Shown piece after piece: positions 31,001-45,184 of a stretch of 64,000 nt of DNA (the first letter of the stretch is position 1; the number at the start of each line of letters is the position of its first letter). The position numbers were made by a program, and so were the translations under genes. Below the pieces are notes generated by a model. It made no database searches. It was not told where the DNA came from and saw only the letters and a program-made list of their open reading frames with translations. The DNA comes from Taeniopygia guttata. Taxonomy: Eukaryota > Chordata > Aves > Passeriformes > Estrildidae. The stretch is taken from contig NC_133043.1 of assembly GCF_048771995.1 (NCBI RefSeq), forward strand, positions 11,151,001 to 11,215,000, written 5' to 3'.

Positions 31001-34000
31001 ATAGATGTAAGCCAACAGGAACAGCAAAGCCAAAACAAACATTAGGCTATGCTCTGGAATGAAAAGCTCTGTCCATGCCAGTGTCTTACCTCTGTGTTTA
31101 GAACTTTTCGCACCTCTCTGCCCCAGCCATTAGCACTGAATGTCTGCAGCTATGGCAGCTTCATTTTTCAAGCCCACCAGAGATTATCCACATGCCACCA
31201 CCTTAAAAATCAAACTAACAGACAGCACAACATTCATTATCCTTCCACTTCCAAGGGCATTTTTAAACAAGTGTGGAGATAACTAAACAGACTAACTTGC
31301 TGGGGTTTTTTTCTTCCTCATCAATTATCCTTGCAATTGATAGAGAATATTAATAACACTATGTATAAATTATATACAGGCATTTGTAGAAGAAAATAAG
31401 AGAAACTCATCTACAGAAAAACAGTAAACTGGATGGCATTTATAATGATCTATTTCTACATTTTTGTGTGGAATATCTAACAACACATAGGTAAGAATAT
31501 AATTTAAATTCCACAAATGTTATTTCCTTAGTTGTGATTTCTGTCAAGACAAAAGGGAAGATGATGGAGTACTCAAAGGAGCGAAGGAAGCTGTAGTCTC
31601 ACATGTTCAGTCCAAAAGCTACAGACATCCCTGCTCCATGGAACATCCTCTGCATTGCCCCAGCACAGAGGAGCACAGACCTGGGCACTCCTACACAAGT
31701 TCACTTAGGGAGCACATCCTTTATTAGCATCTGGTGCTCAAAGAGAAGATGCAGGTAGATACAGCCAGAGAATGAACCCTTAGTCTGACCATCTCCATCT
31801 GGCTCTGGGCTCCTCAAAATCTTATTTCCTCAGCCTAGCAAAGTTCAGATGGACACATCAAAAGCACGGTTCCTCCAGAGCCCTCAGGCCTGGCAGCACT
31901 CCTAGCTGAAGATGCATAGTGCTGAATTTACAGTGAATAGTGCTGCAAACCTCAGGAATATAACAGTTTATGTCTATTAATGACCTAATGAATTTATTAA
32001 ATAGATCTGGATATTTTAAATTAAATCACACTCTTAGAGTAAGGGAGCATAGAAGAAGCTCAGATGAATCATAACTCTGAGACCAACAGAAGTAACTCTT
32101 GCCAAGCAGTAACATTGACTGCACATTCCCTCACTATCATCATCTCTACTCCAAATCAGGATTTCTGTTCAGTCCTTGCAATTAGCTCAGTAGGTCAAAA
32201 CTAGAAAATACCATGTTGTGGTTGAAGAGCTGAATGTCCTTGAGAGTTAAAGTGATGTTGGGATATTTACAGTTTCTGCCTATACTTGAATGACACTGGA
32301 AAGACAGGCTCTGTGCATCACTAGAGGCAAGATCCACACACCCACCTGTATGTCATTCTCAGCTTCCCACTGATGTTTACAGAAGGATATTTTGATTTAT
32401 CGAAAGAGATGCCCTGCAAAACACCCACCTTACCAGAAGAGACATGATACTGTGGCAGGCACTGACTCTGCACATCTTTATCACTTACCCCCAAACCGTG
32501 TGTTGTCTTAATTTTGGAAAACTTCTCTGCTCCTTGCCTCTTCATTTGAACTGTATTTAATAATAACCTCCATTTTTACTTTCTGTAGCATATACTGCCT
32601 ACGAGTGAAAAATCAGAGGTACACAACTCTTCCATACAAGAGGGAGATTTTGTCAGGATTTCAGTGAAATTAATTGTCCCATACACAGAAAGCTACTTGG
32701 CATAATAAGGAAGTGAACAGACAACAATTCATTCTGCTGTTTAAACTTAATCCCAGGTATTCCTTTTCAGATAACAAACCTTCTCCCCTCAGTGGTGGAC
32801 AAGGAACAGAGGTACTTGATAACAACCCTTCTCAAATTTTTTGATACAGCAAAAAATCCCTTCTTTAAGGTTTGCCTGAATGCCTCCTAAGTTCAGGTAT
32901 CAGATCTTCTCCTGACATGCTGGGTCCTCTCTTCTCTTCTATCCTCCTTACTGGATAAAACTCCGTTTTTCATTATTGAATCTATGATGTCACAAACACA
33001 CCTCACTAGGTGAACTCTCTGTTTTAAGAACCACAGAAACTTTGATCAGACCAGTCTGAGATCAATGAAAGAGGGACTTGTACCATGATCTGCTGGAATC
33101 ACAGGGCTTTGTCATATTGCAGACTTAGCTGAACACAAGAACAGATTTGACAAAACCACCTCTCTTAAGGTAACCTGCTTGGCATCCAAAATAATGGGAA
33201 ACTTACCCTGAACTGTCATACTATTGGTAATCCTTCTCTAGGATGACTATTTCTGTCAACTTCAGTACACACAGCATCATGCATATGGCAGAGACTTCCT
33301 CAATTATAGAGGATAAACAGCCTAGTGTAAATGATATTAAGGAGAAGATTAAAATAAAAATGTATCTGCAGGTGACTTGAAATAGTCAACTAATGGATTT
33401 GAGAAATTTGCAAACTCCATCTTACCTCTGAAAAGTGAATAAAACCACCTCTTCTACTTTATGTATTACACCCCATTTGTTCACAATACTTCACATTACA
33501 TTGTAAGTTTTCAGGTAAATTGAGGCAGAATGCCAAGGCCATATTCTGTGTGCAGCCACACATGCTGTAAGCACGTAAACACCCACCTATAAACAGGCAC
33601 TGGATTTATATAAACATACACATATAAATTCACTTTATAAACAGAGGCAGACCACACCTCAATCTTCCAGTCTGCACAGAACTCCAACTCCCACACCACT
33701 GGGAATTTCAAGATACGTTCAAACTTGAAGTCTGTCCTGGGCGTGCTTTGACCTCTGAATTTTTGGGCCTAACAGAGGTCTGAACTTGAACAGAAAGGTT
33801 TCACAGATCAACCTCCAAATCGCCCCTCATATTTGAAAGAGCCAACATATCAAAAATAGCCAGAAAAATAATTACAGAATTAATATGAATACAAATTAAA
33901 AACCTTTAGAAAAAAAATTGTTTGATAGTTGTTATTTTTATAAGAAATTTAATAAACCAAAAATCAGGAAAACCCAAGCATAGCTAATAAAATCAGTGTG

Positions 34001-37000
34001 TGGAGACATGATAAAATTCATGAGGTCTTTGTCTCCACCTACTGTATGGAGGAATAATAATTGTAACTCCCAGAAGGATACAGAGGAAATTAATTTATAC
34101 CTTTCTCAATAAAAAAATCCCAACATCTATTCCACACAGGACTTCAGCCTTTACCAGTTACAACAGTTGCTGTTACAAACTTGAGAGATGATCACAATGG
34201 CTTCCTTTACTGAGAACTGAGGTGCCCATAATTACTGCAAAGTGGCAACTCTTATGGTTTTATGGTTCACTCTTCCTTTACAACAAGAAGCTTTGAAATA
34301 CAAGAAACTGTTTTAAATAGCTTATGTAAGCCTAAGAGGGGATCTGGGAACTTCCTGAGCAGGAATGAAAATTAAAAGCCTTCATAACATTTAGTTCAAT
34401 CTTTTTAATGACCAACAATTATATTAAAAAAAAAAAAAAAAAAGAACCTGCAGAATTGCAGTCCAAACCTGCACAGGCCTGTGTACACTCTCAGGTGTAA
34501 AAGCAAAACAAATTATACAAAACACTCTTAATTAAAGCTGCCAATCTGTCAAAATCTGGAAAAGATTACAGAGAAGTTTGATCTATGGTTGCCCTATACT
34601 TTGCACTTCCTAATTTGACAAAATAAAATGTAGGTTATGAATTCTTTCTAAAGACAGCTCTTTCCTGCTATTCTGGCACTCATCCAACCAGTTCATTTCT
34701 TTCCTACTGTCACTAAATTTCTGTACAATCAAAAGCTAAAATAAAGCTTTTCATTGCTATGGTCTTGGGGAGACTGGTGCCAAATTCTGCTTGAACAGAA
34801 ACTGGGGGAGCCCCAGGAGTCCATTAAAAACTTGATTGAAAATGTCAGACTGATGGCAGAGAACCAGCCAGCCTGCACAGCAAGGGGCACAGATGCACCC
34901 CAGGCAATTTGGTGTTTTTATTTATACAAACCACATGATGTTTCCAACCCTCAGAATGTGTTCAGGGAGCAGATTCAAAAGTGCAAGAAAATTAAACTTT
35001 TGAACACACTGGTATTGGTAAACAAGCTCTTTCTAGAAATATGTCCTGACTGGATGCAAGTATATTCTTGTAAACGTGCATATTATGGGAAGCATTTTGT
35101 TTTCACAACAATCTATCTAGAGTGCATGTTGCAGATCTGTGAGGGCTTTTGGCTATTTACAAAATTTACAAAAATGCTTGTAGAATTTAAATAAGCAGTT
35201 CCTGATTCATTTAATGTGAAAAAGAGGATATGGCTACTGTGGAAATTTCAAAATTTGATCCCTTTCCTCTCTTTGTACAAAATTAAATGGGTTTTTCTTA
35301 CTTCAACTCAAGAACACACAACTCCAACTCTTACAGAGCAGATGGACATAAGGATAGCAAAGAACTATCCTTCAGCTTGTAAAAGTATCTTACATTCAAC
35401 TAATAAACCTTGGGAAGATTGGTACAGTAACCACCCTGAAATAACCAAGTTTGATATAAGGACTAGAAGATTTTATGTACGTGTCAGAGCTGCACCAGCA
35501 GTCACAGCTGGTGTTACTTCATCTCTTGGTTCTCACCTTCACTTCAGGCACTCCTAGAGCTTGCTCAAGTCAACAATCAATCAGGCATTAGAGACCCTCA
35601 CCCTCCTCCTCACCTCTGTGGATGCAGCAGGGAGAAAGGCATCACTGCACTCTCCTCCAGCTGCATCAGCCACATCTGAGAGGGCAGCAAGGAAGGGAAT
35701 AGGAAATAGTGTCACCAGAAATGCCTTGCCTTGGCCAGATGTGCATGATCACAGCAGACAGCTGAATGCTTTCATGTCTCCTGACAGATTGTTTTCCTGA
35801 GGGACAAAGCCTTGCAGCTCTAAAGGGACTTAATTCAGCATATTGTTCTCCTCTGTTATTTATTTACACAGACACTAATGTACACGTTAAAACCGTAAGC
35901 AGAAGTTCCACATGGGATAAAAAACTGTTTGATAATATATGGCCACAAGAAGAGAGTGAACTTTACATTATAACCATAGAGGGCACAACGGGAAACGCCT
36001 CAACACAGGCTCTTTTGTGCTCCAGAAAAAGGGAACAATCCCTGAGAGAAGTAAGCAGTGTCAGAAGAACTTGGACTTTGACCTTTGCTGGGCAGATGTG
36101 CTGGTGATGAGGGGCAGATTCCAGGACAACAGAGCAAAAATTCCTTGATTTTATTTCCTCTACTTCACTCTGTATTGTTTTTGCAACCTTGCTAATATTA
36201 TTTAATAATACCATTTACTGAGTTTTGCAAGGAAAGCTGCACAGGTATTGTCTAACAAGATCTCACCACAGGGCTTATGATCATCTCTCCACATTACAAG
36301 TAACAGGTTGCATTTTCCAAAAACTCATGAATTGACCACAATGACATGGTGGCAGCACCTGCAGCTTCAGAGGAAACAAGCCTTAATGGAACAAAAATGG
36401 CAGAGATTGACCATAAAGTTCATTCCTCTTTAGCCTTTCTCATTTACTACCCAGAGTATGTTACAGCAAAAATATTCAAAACTGCAAAACCAATTTGAAG
36501 AATAACAGGACATCACCCACTCATACACACAGGACACCCCAAATAGCATTTGTTAGAGTTTTATGCACACTCTTTTTTTTTTTATGCTTGCGGAGAGTCT
36601 CAGTGTCCTCCTAGCCAAAGGATGGTCACTTCTGCTCTATAGTTCAGAACCACAGAATACAATTTGATGAGATTTAATTCAAAGATGCTGTGGAATAGAA
36701 GTATATGTTTTGGAAACAGCTGTATTTCTGGGGGTTTGCTTCTCTGTGGCAACAAGTTTCACTAATTAAAGCATGCAAATTGAAAGCACTTCTGAAAGTT
36801 CTATTTGATTATACTTAAAGAAGTGGGGTGAAAGGGATTCTTCTTTGAAGTAAAATGCACTGCAGTCTTGGAACCCGGAAAGCTTTGGTAACCATAGCAG
36901 CACTAGTTTTCAATATACATTTTCATTTAATTTGTCAAATTGCAGACTGGCATTCAAACCATTTTTTCCAGCAGACCCTTGCTTTTCAATGCATGAAGTT

Positions 37001-40000
37001 ATTCACATTTGCTAGCAGTAGCCTCTCAGGTGCTTTACAACATCGTTCTCTTCCAAATATAATTATTGTATCAGCCTTGACAAAAAGACTTGCTACATGG
37101 TTTCTATTTCTGCTGTCACTGTCCTTGACAATTTCGTTTTTTAATAAACCAAGTGAAATGTTTGCCAATGTTCAATTTTTTAGAAGACAGAGCAGGCAAT
37201 GTTCTGTAGTGACTAAATCATAAGTGTTAAGAGTAGCTGAAATACTTTGTCTTCCAAATCCTATTAAATATCCAAGTTACTTTAAAAGTATGCAACTCTA
37301 TGGATAGAAAGTTAATTAATAAACCTGGCACTGAAATATGGTTGAATGTTACACCAGAATGAGATCCACCTGCAAAAGGCTTTCTTAAATTCACTGCTGA
37401 AGATAAGACTGCTGAGCAAGAAAAACATGCTATGCACTACAAATGAATTTGATGAAGCATTTAGGTAGTAGAATAAGTTTCCAGGCCTAAGAATAAACTG
37501 CATTCTTCTGTTGTATACTGCTGACTGTGAAAAGCTTGAAAGCAAGCAACTATTTCACAAATCCAGAACTTCTTTAGGATGATTATGGTAACTCTTAAAC
37601 ATGAGAGACTCCACTGAAAACTATCTCTGACAGATCTTAAAATCAGCACAGAAAACAAGTCGTCATAAGGAATTTGGGATAGGTGCCATTATCACAGTTC
37701 TGGTCTCTCAAGATATTCCAATACTGCCATAATTCACAGGTTTTTGTCCTCGTTTTCTAGTAGAATTCTAGTTCAGGCTACTCTGCTTTGGGAGGGACCA
37801 TGGAGTTGAGAGGACACCATTGCCAGTAGTGCAGGTCCCACATTTTGTCAGATAATATCACTGAGAGACCTCCTGTAAAAGTTGACAATTGCTATATAGT
37901 ATCAATTTTGTAACAGGAAACAGGCAACAAAAAGGATGAGAAAAAAATATGTAGGAAAAAAAATCCCAAAATAAGAATCAGTAAACAGTACCATTAAAAC
38001 ACAGTTAATAGAAGTGTTAATGAAAACAGAAATTAGTCTAATTAAATAATCCCTACAGCATCTGATAGCAAAGCAGATTGGTATACTCATTATTTTACCA
38101 AAGCAACAAGACAACAGTTAAAACTACTGAGCTGTTAAAAATATTAGCCCTGCCATCCTAAGTGTAACAACAGGATCCATATAAAATGGATATTAAATCC
38201 TCAATCATACTTACTTGTTTAAAGCAGAACCTGCCTATCCAGCCACAAGTACCTATTCCTAGACTGCAGTCCCCATGAAAAGGTACAATGAGATCCCTTG
38301 GATGGAAATTCAGACTAGCCAAAAATAAAGAAACCTCTTTGTTATTATGTTATGTTAGAACATGGAGGATATTTGATAAGACACGGAGAAAACAGCTGTT
38401 GCCTACATCATCAAAATAGCATTGAACCGTCAAGCAGAACCTGCACGGATTAATCATGGGAAGAAGTGCTAAAAATAAATATTCCTCTCACATCAGTGTC
38501 ATGTCTAAGGTAAAACAGCAAATAAAGAAAAAAAGGACACAGAGCACTCTGAACTAGAGAAGGGAAAGCTCTCAGCTCAATTAGGCAAGGCTTCAATTAA
38601 AGAGGAAGCAATCAAATGAAACTTGAAGCACACTCCCATTGTACAAATGAGCACAGTAACTGCACCCTCTGTGTTCTCCCATATTTGCCTCCTTGCTGCC
38701 TCCTCCCACACTCACTGCTGACACAGTCCTCGAGTTGTTACACCATAACAGAAAATATTTTTCTTTCCTTTACCTGGCACCAGTTGCTGGGTCTTTGTAC
38801 TTCAGGCAAGAACAAAAACTAAAGTTAACCCCAGGCAGAAGCAAACAATAGGTATAAAATTGTGTAAAAAATTTGAGAACCCTTCCAAAATAGAAAAATT
38901 CAAGCAGAAAGTGAATTCAAGCAGAAAGCCCTGAAACCAGAGAAATCCTATTGCCAAGCCTGGAAGACTGAACTGTGGTGGAAGCTGGCATTAAAGCCTT
39001 AGCAATATCCAATACCTAGGTAAGCTGAATGGGAATAAACCATACTTGACAGGATATGTAGCAAAAGAGGCCATTTCCCAAATACCTGGAGTCTCAATCA
39101 TGGAACAGTTAAGTCCGTTAGCAGGCACTGAACTTTGCCCTTTTGTTTGGAGGCAGTCAGGATCACAAAGGCTGAGTGTTACCAACTTCCCTGGTCCTCT
39201 AACACTCATCAGTCATCCAGCTACAGGCTGGACAAATGCTCACATCTACCCCCTTGTTGGAGGGGGGAGAAAAATGACATTAAAGGTAAATGACAATAAT
39301 GTAACCCATGACAAAGACATGGCTCATTTAAGAAGCTAAGACATCCTTTAATCAGAGTTGCATGCTGTGGAGGGATGGAAGGTGCAGCCTAAGAAACCCT
39401 TCCCGAGAAAAACTTCCCCTTGCTGCAACCATCAGGTGCCAGTTTAAGGCATTTAGTCCCCTGCACAACAGAAACCCTGCTGGATTTAGTGGGACAGACG
39501 ATGAAACTCCCCATTCTTTCGTCTGAGAATTCACCTCTGTACATAATTAGAAGCACAATCATTAAAAAGTTCCAAATTGCTGTCAGGAACTGGCCACACA
39601 AAGTATTCCTACAGGGCTACAAGGCACCTTACAGACCACATCACAGAGCCTGTCCTTACACCAAACCCCAGATCTGTCTGGAGAACAGTTTGCCCGCTTC
39701 TCTCCAAAGGACCAAATTAAACCTAATCCACTTACTTACACAAGTGCAGATAATAGAACTGAATGTAGCTCTTATCTAGCAGACAGGCAGTCTCAGCCTG
39801 AGAAATATTTATCTGTCTTGATATTGTCTGACCAATCCCACTAAAAGGACCAGAGATCTGGCAAGCTGCAGAGCTGGAGGCCCAATCAAACAAATCAAGC
39901 CTGAATGATACAGATAAGCTTCAATTAAACAAAACAGAAGGTAAAAGGTGTTTTAGACCAGGAAAATAATGACGTGTTTGAAGAACATGGAGCTGAAGGT

Positions 40001-43000
40001 ACTGATAAAAATAACACTGAAAACAGAGGGGGGGTTTGGTATTCCAGCAAATCCTGCAGGGTCAGTAGACAAGACAATTATGATTGCTGACTCAGCATGT
40101 GCTATTTGCACACTCCACCTTGGTGCATGCATTTCAGATTACTTGTCCTGCTTCAGTTTGTGATTTAAGGAGTTAACTACAGTTGAAACAGAATTTGCAA
40201 ACTTCCCTTATGTGTTCTTCTCTGAGGAGAATGCAGCAATTTAGATTCCTGTACTGAATTATTTTTATTAGTTGCCCATGCTTCTGGTGGAACTATCAGT
40301 TTCTCCTCTGGCCTTGTTATTCTAATTCTACCATACTATTGTCAGAAACACTGTGAAGACCTGCTCAGCTAGAAGACTCTCCTTGCTATCTGGATCTCCA
40401 GTTGCATAGTAAGAGGTTGTACTGTCTGCTGTGGTGTATAAGTCCTGTTTTTAATCTCAGACACAGCTATTTACTTCCTCAGAAACATTTGGGCATGTAA
40501 CATGGGACAGGGAGTTACACAATTCCCAACCAACTGTAGCCAGCCAGAACTATTACAATGTGGCATATTTACTCTGGTGTCTGGATGAAGATTACAAATG
40601 AAATTATATTACTTTATCTGAGGTAAAATAATTTTCATATTTCCCAGAACGTGTGACGCAAATGAAGGAATTCCTCAATGAGAACAGGAATGTTTTGGAG
40701 TAGTTCCTGAGGTAGATGTAGAAATACTAAATAACTTGTTTAATGTTGGAATAGGAGTCCACAGTAGCTGCACTGATTAAAATTGCAAAGCAGCACAACA
40801 AGAACTTGGCACCCTCTGCTACCCCAGATGTCACAGAAAATGTGTTGCTCAATGTAAGTCTTACTAAGGACCAATAGCTCAAAGAGGACTCAGCACTATT
40901 TCCCTTTGAGGGCAATAAAACAATACACTGAGATCTCAGACTCACAAATACATAAAATTTATGTATACAACTCACTCTTAAACCCCTGCATCATACAAAG
41001 AAAAGCCTTTCAAGGTCTTAAATGCAGAAGTTGCAGGCCAATCAGAAAACATTTGATTAAAATAATTCAGGCCAAACAATCAAGACTTGCTGAATCACAA
41101 AAGTAAACTTTCCAAGGCTGATTTCATCAACATGTCCTGAAATTAGCAATTGTCAGTGTGGAAAAAACCCCACCTGATACAACCTGCTAAGAAATAAATG
41201 CAGCCATTGAACCACATTCACAGGTTTTGCTCAGTAAAGGTCAAGAGAGCTAAAAGTAACATAAAGAAAGCCCACTGTATTAAGAACACAGCAATAATGA
41301 AACACAGCAGTAATGAAACACTGAACATGAGCTTTCTCTGGGAGATGATACAGTCATTGCATAGGGGCACATACAGGGACAGAGGTTCTCCCTGAGTAAT
41401 GAGCTGCCAAAGTTTGTACCAGCTGAAGAGCTACACTAAATGTTTAAAGAAAGTGGTTCCATCACTAAACCAAATTCTTGGGATTGTGTGCTTTGCTGCT
41501 TGTTTTAGCAGGCTCTAGTTTCTCCTGCCAAGCTAGGAAGCTATGCTATGAGCAGCTGGTACTCCAGGACTAACAACCCCACCACTAATTTATCCTCTAA
41601 TACTCAAGCTTCCGATGTCTCTGTTTGTAACACAGACCCATAGAGGGTAAAGTATCACAAGTTCCTTCCCCATTCCTACAGATACTCAGCATTTTTCCTT
41701 TCGTCTGAGAAATTATTCATAGTCCCCCCAAAAGTAGACGTGTTCTCTCAGTTTAAAAGTGAAAGAAAACAGACCAGTTAAAAGATGGGACAAAACAACA
41801 AGTCAAGCAGCAGTGTCTTTAAAAGACACTGAAATGGGCTGGATTTTGTGGTTATATAAAAGCAAGAAACACTGTCTCAATCTGATGTATGAATTAAGTG
41901 CTCAACCTTATCAACAGGAAATATGAACACATTTCCTACAATTATTTCCCCTTGCAAATCATTCCCTGTAGGTCTCAAAGGAAACAACAGATGCACCCAA
42001 AGCAAGTTTTCATTTCTTTGCTGGCTGTTCAAAGAAAATGCAAAACTCTGTTTTGTTTTCATTTCTTAGCACCTCACTGTTTAGACTAAATCACTTCCTC
42101 AGCAAATTTGAAGTACTTTACTGGCTGGTGTCATTAACTTTACCTACAAAGTGAGGTAATGAGAAGAAAAGCAAGGGCAGCTTCAAAGTTGTGCCCTATT
42201 CTCATGAGCCACCATATTATGCCATACTCCTAAGCCACCCCCACAACATAAACCCAGCAAACCTATTAACCTGTAGCAGGGACTGTTATTTAAATGGTAC
42301 CTTACACTGTTGGTATAGAAAGGGGAAATCTTGTTACAGATGTATGAGCATTTAACCGAGTGATCTTTAACAGTTCTAAGTTTTCCAACTGATGTACTGC
42401 CAATGTGTTTCTTGTGTTCATCCAAGATTTATGATCTTGATCCTGTGACAGGCATGCTGTTCCCTCTAATAATTTGAGCAGGCTGAAGGGTTGACTGTTA
42501 GTGTGAACTGCTGGCTCATGTGTTACCTTATGTTGTTTTTAACTGCAAGTATTCCTGCCTAGAATGACACGCTTGTGTCAACACAAAACAGGCTTGGTGC
42601 AAGACTCACAATGGAATTTGAAACACTCTGTAGTGCAGAAATATTGGAATCCGTGAGCTTGGTTTCAAATCCTTCCAGGCAGATGCTTTCTGAGAAACCT
42701 GTATCTGGTTTTCTAATCCCCTGGAAGCCCTGAAGTTTGAGAGTGTTCAGATCAAGCTTTATTTCAAGCCCCTGCCCTAATAAGGAGGGCTAGATTGAAC
42801 AAAGTTGTATTTGCCAATATATCCCTGAAGAGAACATTGCACCTCTGCTGCAAAGTCCTGTTTTTCCAAAGCTGGAGGGGGTGGTGTCAGTTTTAACCTT
42901 AAATGGAATCGGAAAACAAATCTTTAAAGTTACAGTCATTTAAAATACAGACAGCTTAGCAAGGCAGCCATTCAGCACAATTTCTCCTCAAATAGTAAGA

Positions 43001-45100
43001 CCTTTGAGACAACAAGACAAATTGCAATTAACGATAGAGGGTAAAAAACCACCATGATTTATAAAGTGCTTAGAAAATGGCTTGAAGATTCAGGAATGAT
43101 GGAATTTCAGAACTGTACAGGAAGAAAAATCATCCTAATCAGTGCTATAAAGACTTTTTGGTTATCCTTATAAAACAATTCTACAGAAGATGGGTTTGCT
43201 TCCACAGAATTCTATTAGTTTCATCTTTATTGAATACGGTGGGATATCTCCCACAAGCATAGTAAAAAAAATATATATTAAGCCTGAAGTCAAGTGATTT
43301 TCTTCACTCAGCCATGGGAGAAATTTTTCAGTCCACTAAGTATAACTTCAGAGTGAAATAAAACAAAATGAGAAACTAATCAGGACCATGAATCAGCCTC
43401 ACTGGGGAACAACGGGGCTATGCAGAACTCTGATCTAAATTGCTATCAGCGTTAGAAATCCAGCCCGGGGAGCTCACACTGCTGAGCGCACACCGAGGAG
43501 GGCAGACAATTTTTTGCTGCCCTCTGCAGGGAAGCCTTGGGCTTGTCATCCACAGCCGGGCCTGCACAGAATAAACAGGCTCACAAAAGAACCAGGGAGT
43601 TTTCAGAAGAATTTTTACAATTTACTGGTGTATAGTTACTTCAACAGTAATCTGCACTCAATTTATCGCTATGAATACTGCACTTATAATTGCAAATAAA
43701 CTTTTTTCACCTGAAATGATGAGACAGTTATTGGCATAACTGAGGAAGTTTTGATGGAAATATTAATCCCTAGATCACTCCATCATTTTGGAATAAAAGA
43801 CCAAGCCCTCTTTTTTTGCAATCTCAACAGTATGCTTCCACTCTGCTTTGACTGCTAGGTACCAAAACATAACCAGGAATGGAAAGGTACCCAAAGAAAA
43901 GCTCTTGTCTCACAAGCTCTTGTTCTTCTGTACTCTCTAGGAAGATATTAAGGAAATATCACTGTGTTGTTCACTTCTTCCTTCTAAACTAGTGCATGAA
44001 TTATATTGGTCTCATACACTGGATGATTTAAAGAAAAAACAAAGAAACAGAAAAAAAAACCAAACCACTGTACAGTGCTTCTGTTCAGTGAGTATCTAAA
44101 ACACACAGCCATGAAAATGTTTTTGAGATATAAGTGTTGAATGAAACATGAGCACATCAAAAGTTATTGTTACTCAGGTGACCAGCCACTCAATCACTTA
44201 TATACTTCATTTGAGAACACTTCCTTTAACTCCAGAGCAAAGGTGACAAGGATATGGCTCTAGTTCCATCTATTTTCTTAGGGACTCTGTGGAGGTATTT
44301 TGTGGTCCCATCTCCTCATTTGCCACAACACAAACAGCAGAACAACATCAGGAACCTTAATTCACCACTGTCTGCAGGACACTGAGTTGATATACTGAAA
44401 AATATATATATAAGCAGAGATATTTTGTCATTGCACATCTGATGTTGCATGAGAATATAATAAAGACAACTGTAGGACTCTAGGGGAATATGCCCATACA
44501 CAAGAAGGTCTGATGTGGAGAAATCTTTGTTGGGAGGCAGCCTTAAGCACCCAGCATTCCTAGTGGATGGAGTATGCCCCTCTATATATCAGCACATGTA
44601 TTTGCAAAACATGTATCATGTATTTGTAATTCCTTTCTGATGAAATACATAAACATAAACACAAAACAACTTGTTCTGTATTCACCACAGATGATTTTGT
44701 TAAACACCAGTATAAGAATCACAAATGGACTTTAGAACCATATGGAAATACAAAAGATAACCTTGAAGGAGGGAGAGTTTTTACAGCTATCTAAACCAAT
44801 CTGACAGCATCAAATTAAAAGGAAAGAAAAACAAAACACAGGGATCAGCATGTCAAAACTGACAGAAGCCTGGCAAACAAGCTGAAGTTTAGAAATTAAA
44901 TACTTCTCCTCAAGCAATTAATTAGCAACATATATCTACATATACAAACAAAACCTCCAGAAATGCACTGACTCCTTACACCCAGCACCTGCACTCTTGT
45001 CTCCAGGGCAAGGGTGGGCAGTCTGTGAACAGCTCAGAAACAGCCTAAGCAAAACTCTGGAGATAGTGCTGCATTTCTGGCCTCAGCCCAACTCTGCAAA
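28001..45100. other. intergenic, no gene recognised
   Basis: No supported gene. Items seen: a C13 run followed by an A run at 29,810-29,830; an 18-A run at 34,426-34,443; a 17-bp local tandem duplication near 38,898-38,930; a 16-bp one at 41,287-41,318; a perfect palindrome at 41,811-41,831; a hairpin with arms GAGGGCAG/CTGCCCTC at 43,498-43,524; and a short TA run near 44,402-44,413. The open frames at 34,754-35,194 and 35,216-35,557 (plus) lie close together but encode nothing I recognise and have no splice or promoter context. The lowest-numbered part next to 45,185 should contain the COPRS 3' UTR; a minus-strand AATAAA is seen only near 43,226, so its end is not placed. Confidence 0.55.
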
Positions 45101-45184
45101 AAAGTCATGGGACTTGGCACAGCTCAGTCGCTGAAGAACATAACCCAACACAGAAGACAAACTTATTTCTGACCAGACTCAGCC

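Noticed and set aside
34754-35557. Two neighbouring plus-strand open frames
   Set aside because: No recognisable protein or splice signals linking them; amino-acid make-up looks random.
43498-43524. Hairpin with 8-bp arms as a possible microRNA
   Set aside because: Stem too short for a pre-miRNA.
1-45100. miR-193a and miR-365-2 hairpins expected from human synteny
   Set aside because: I scanned by eye for AACTGGCCTACAAAGTCC and TAATGCCCCTAAAAATCC on both strands and saw neither; a proper search could still find them.
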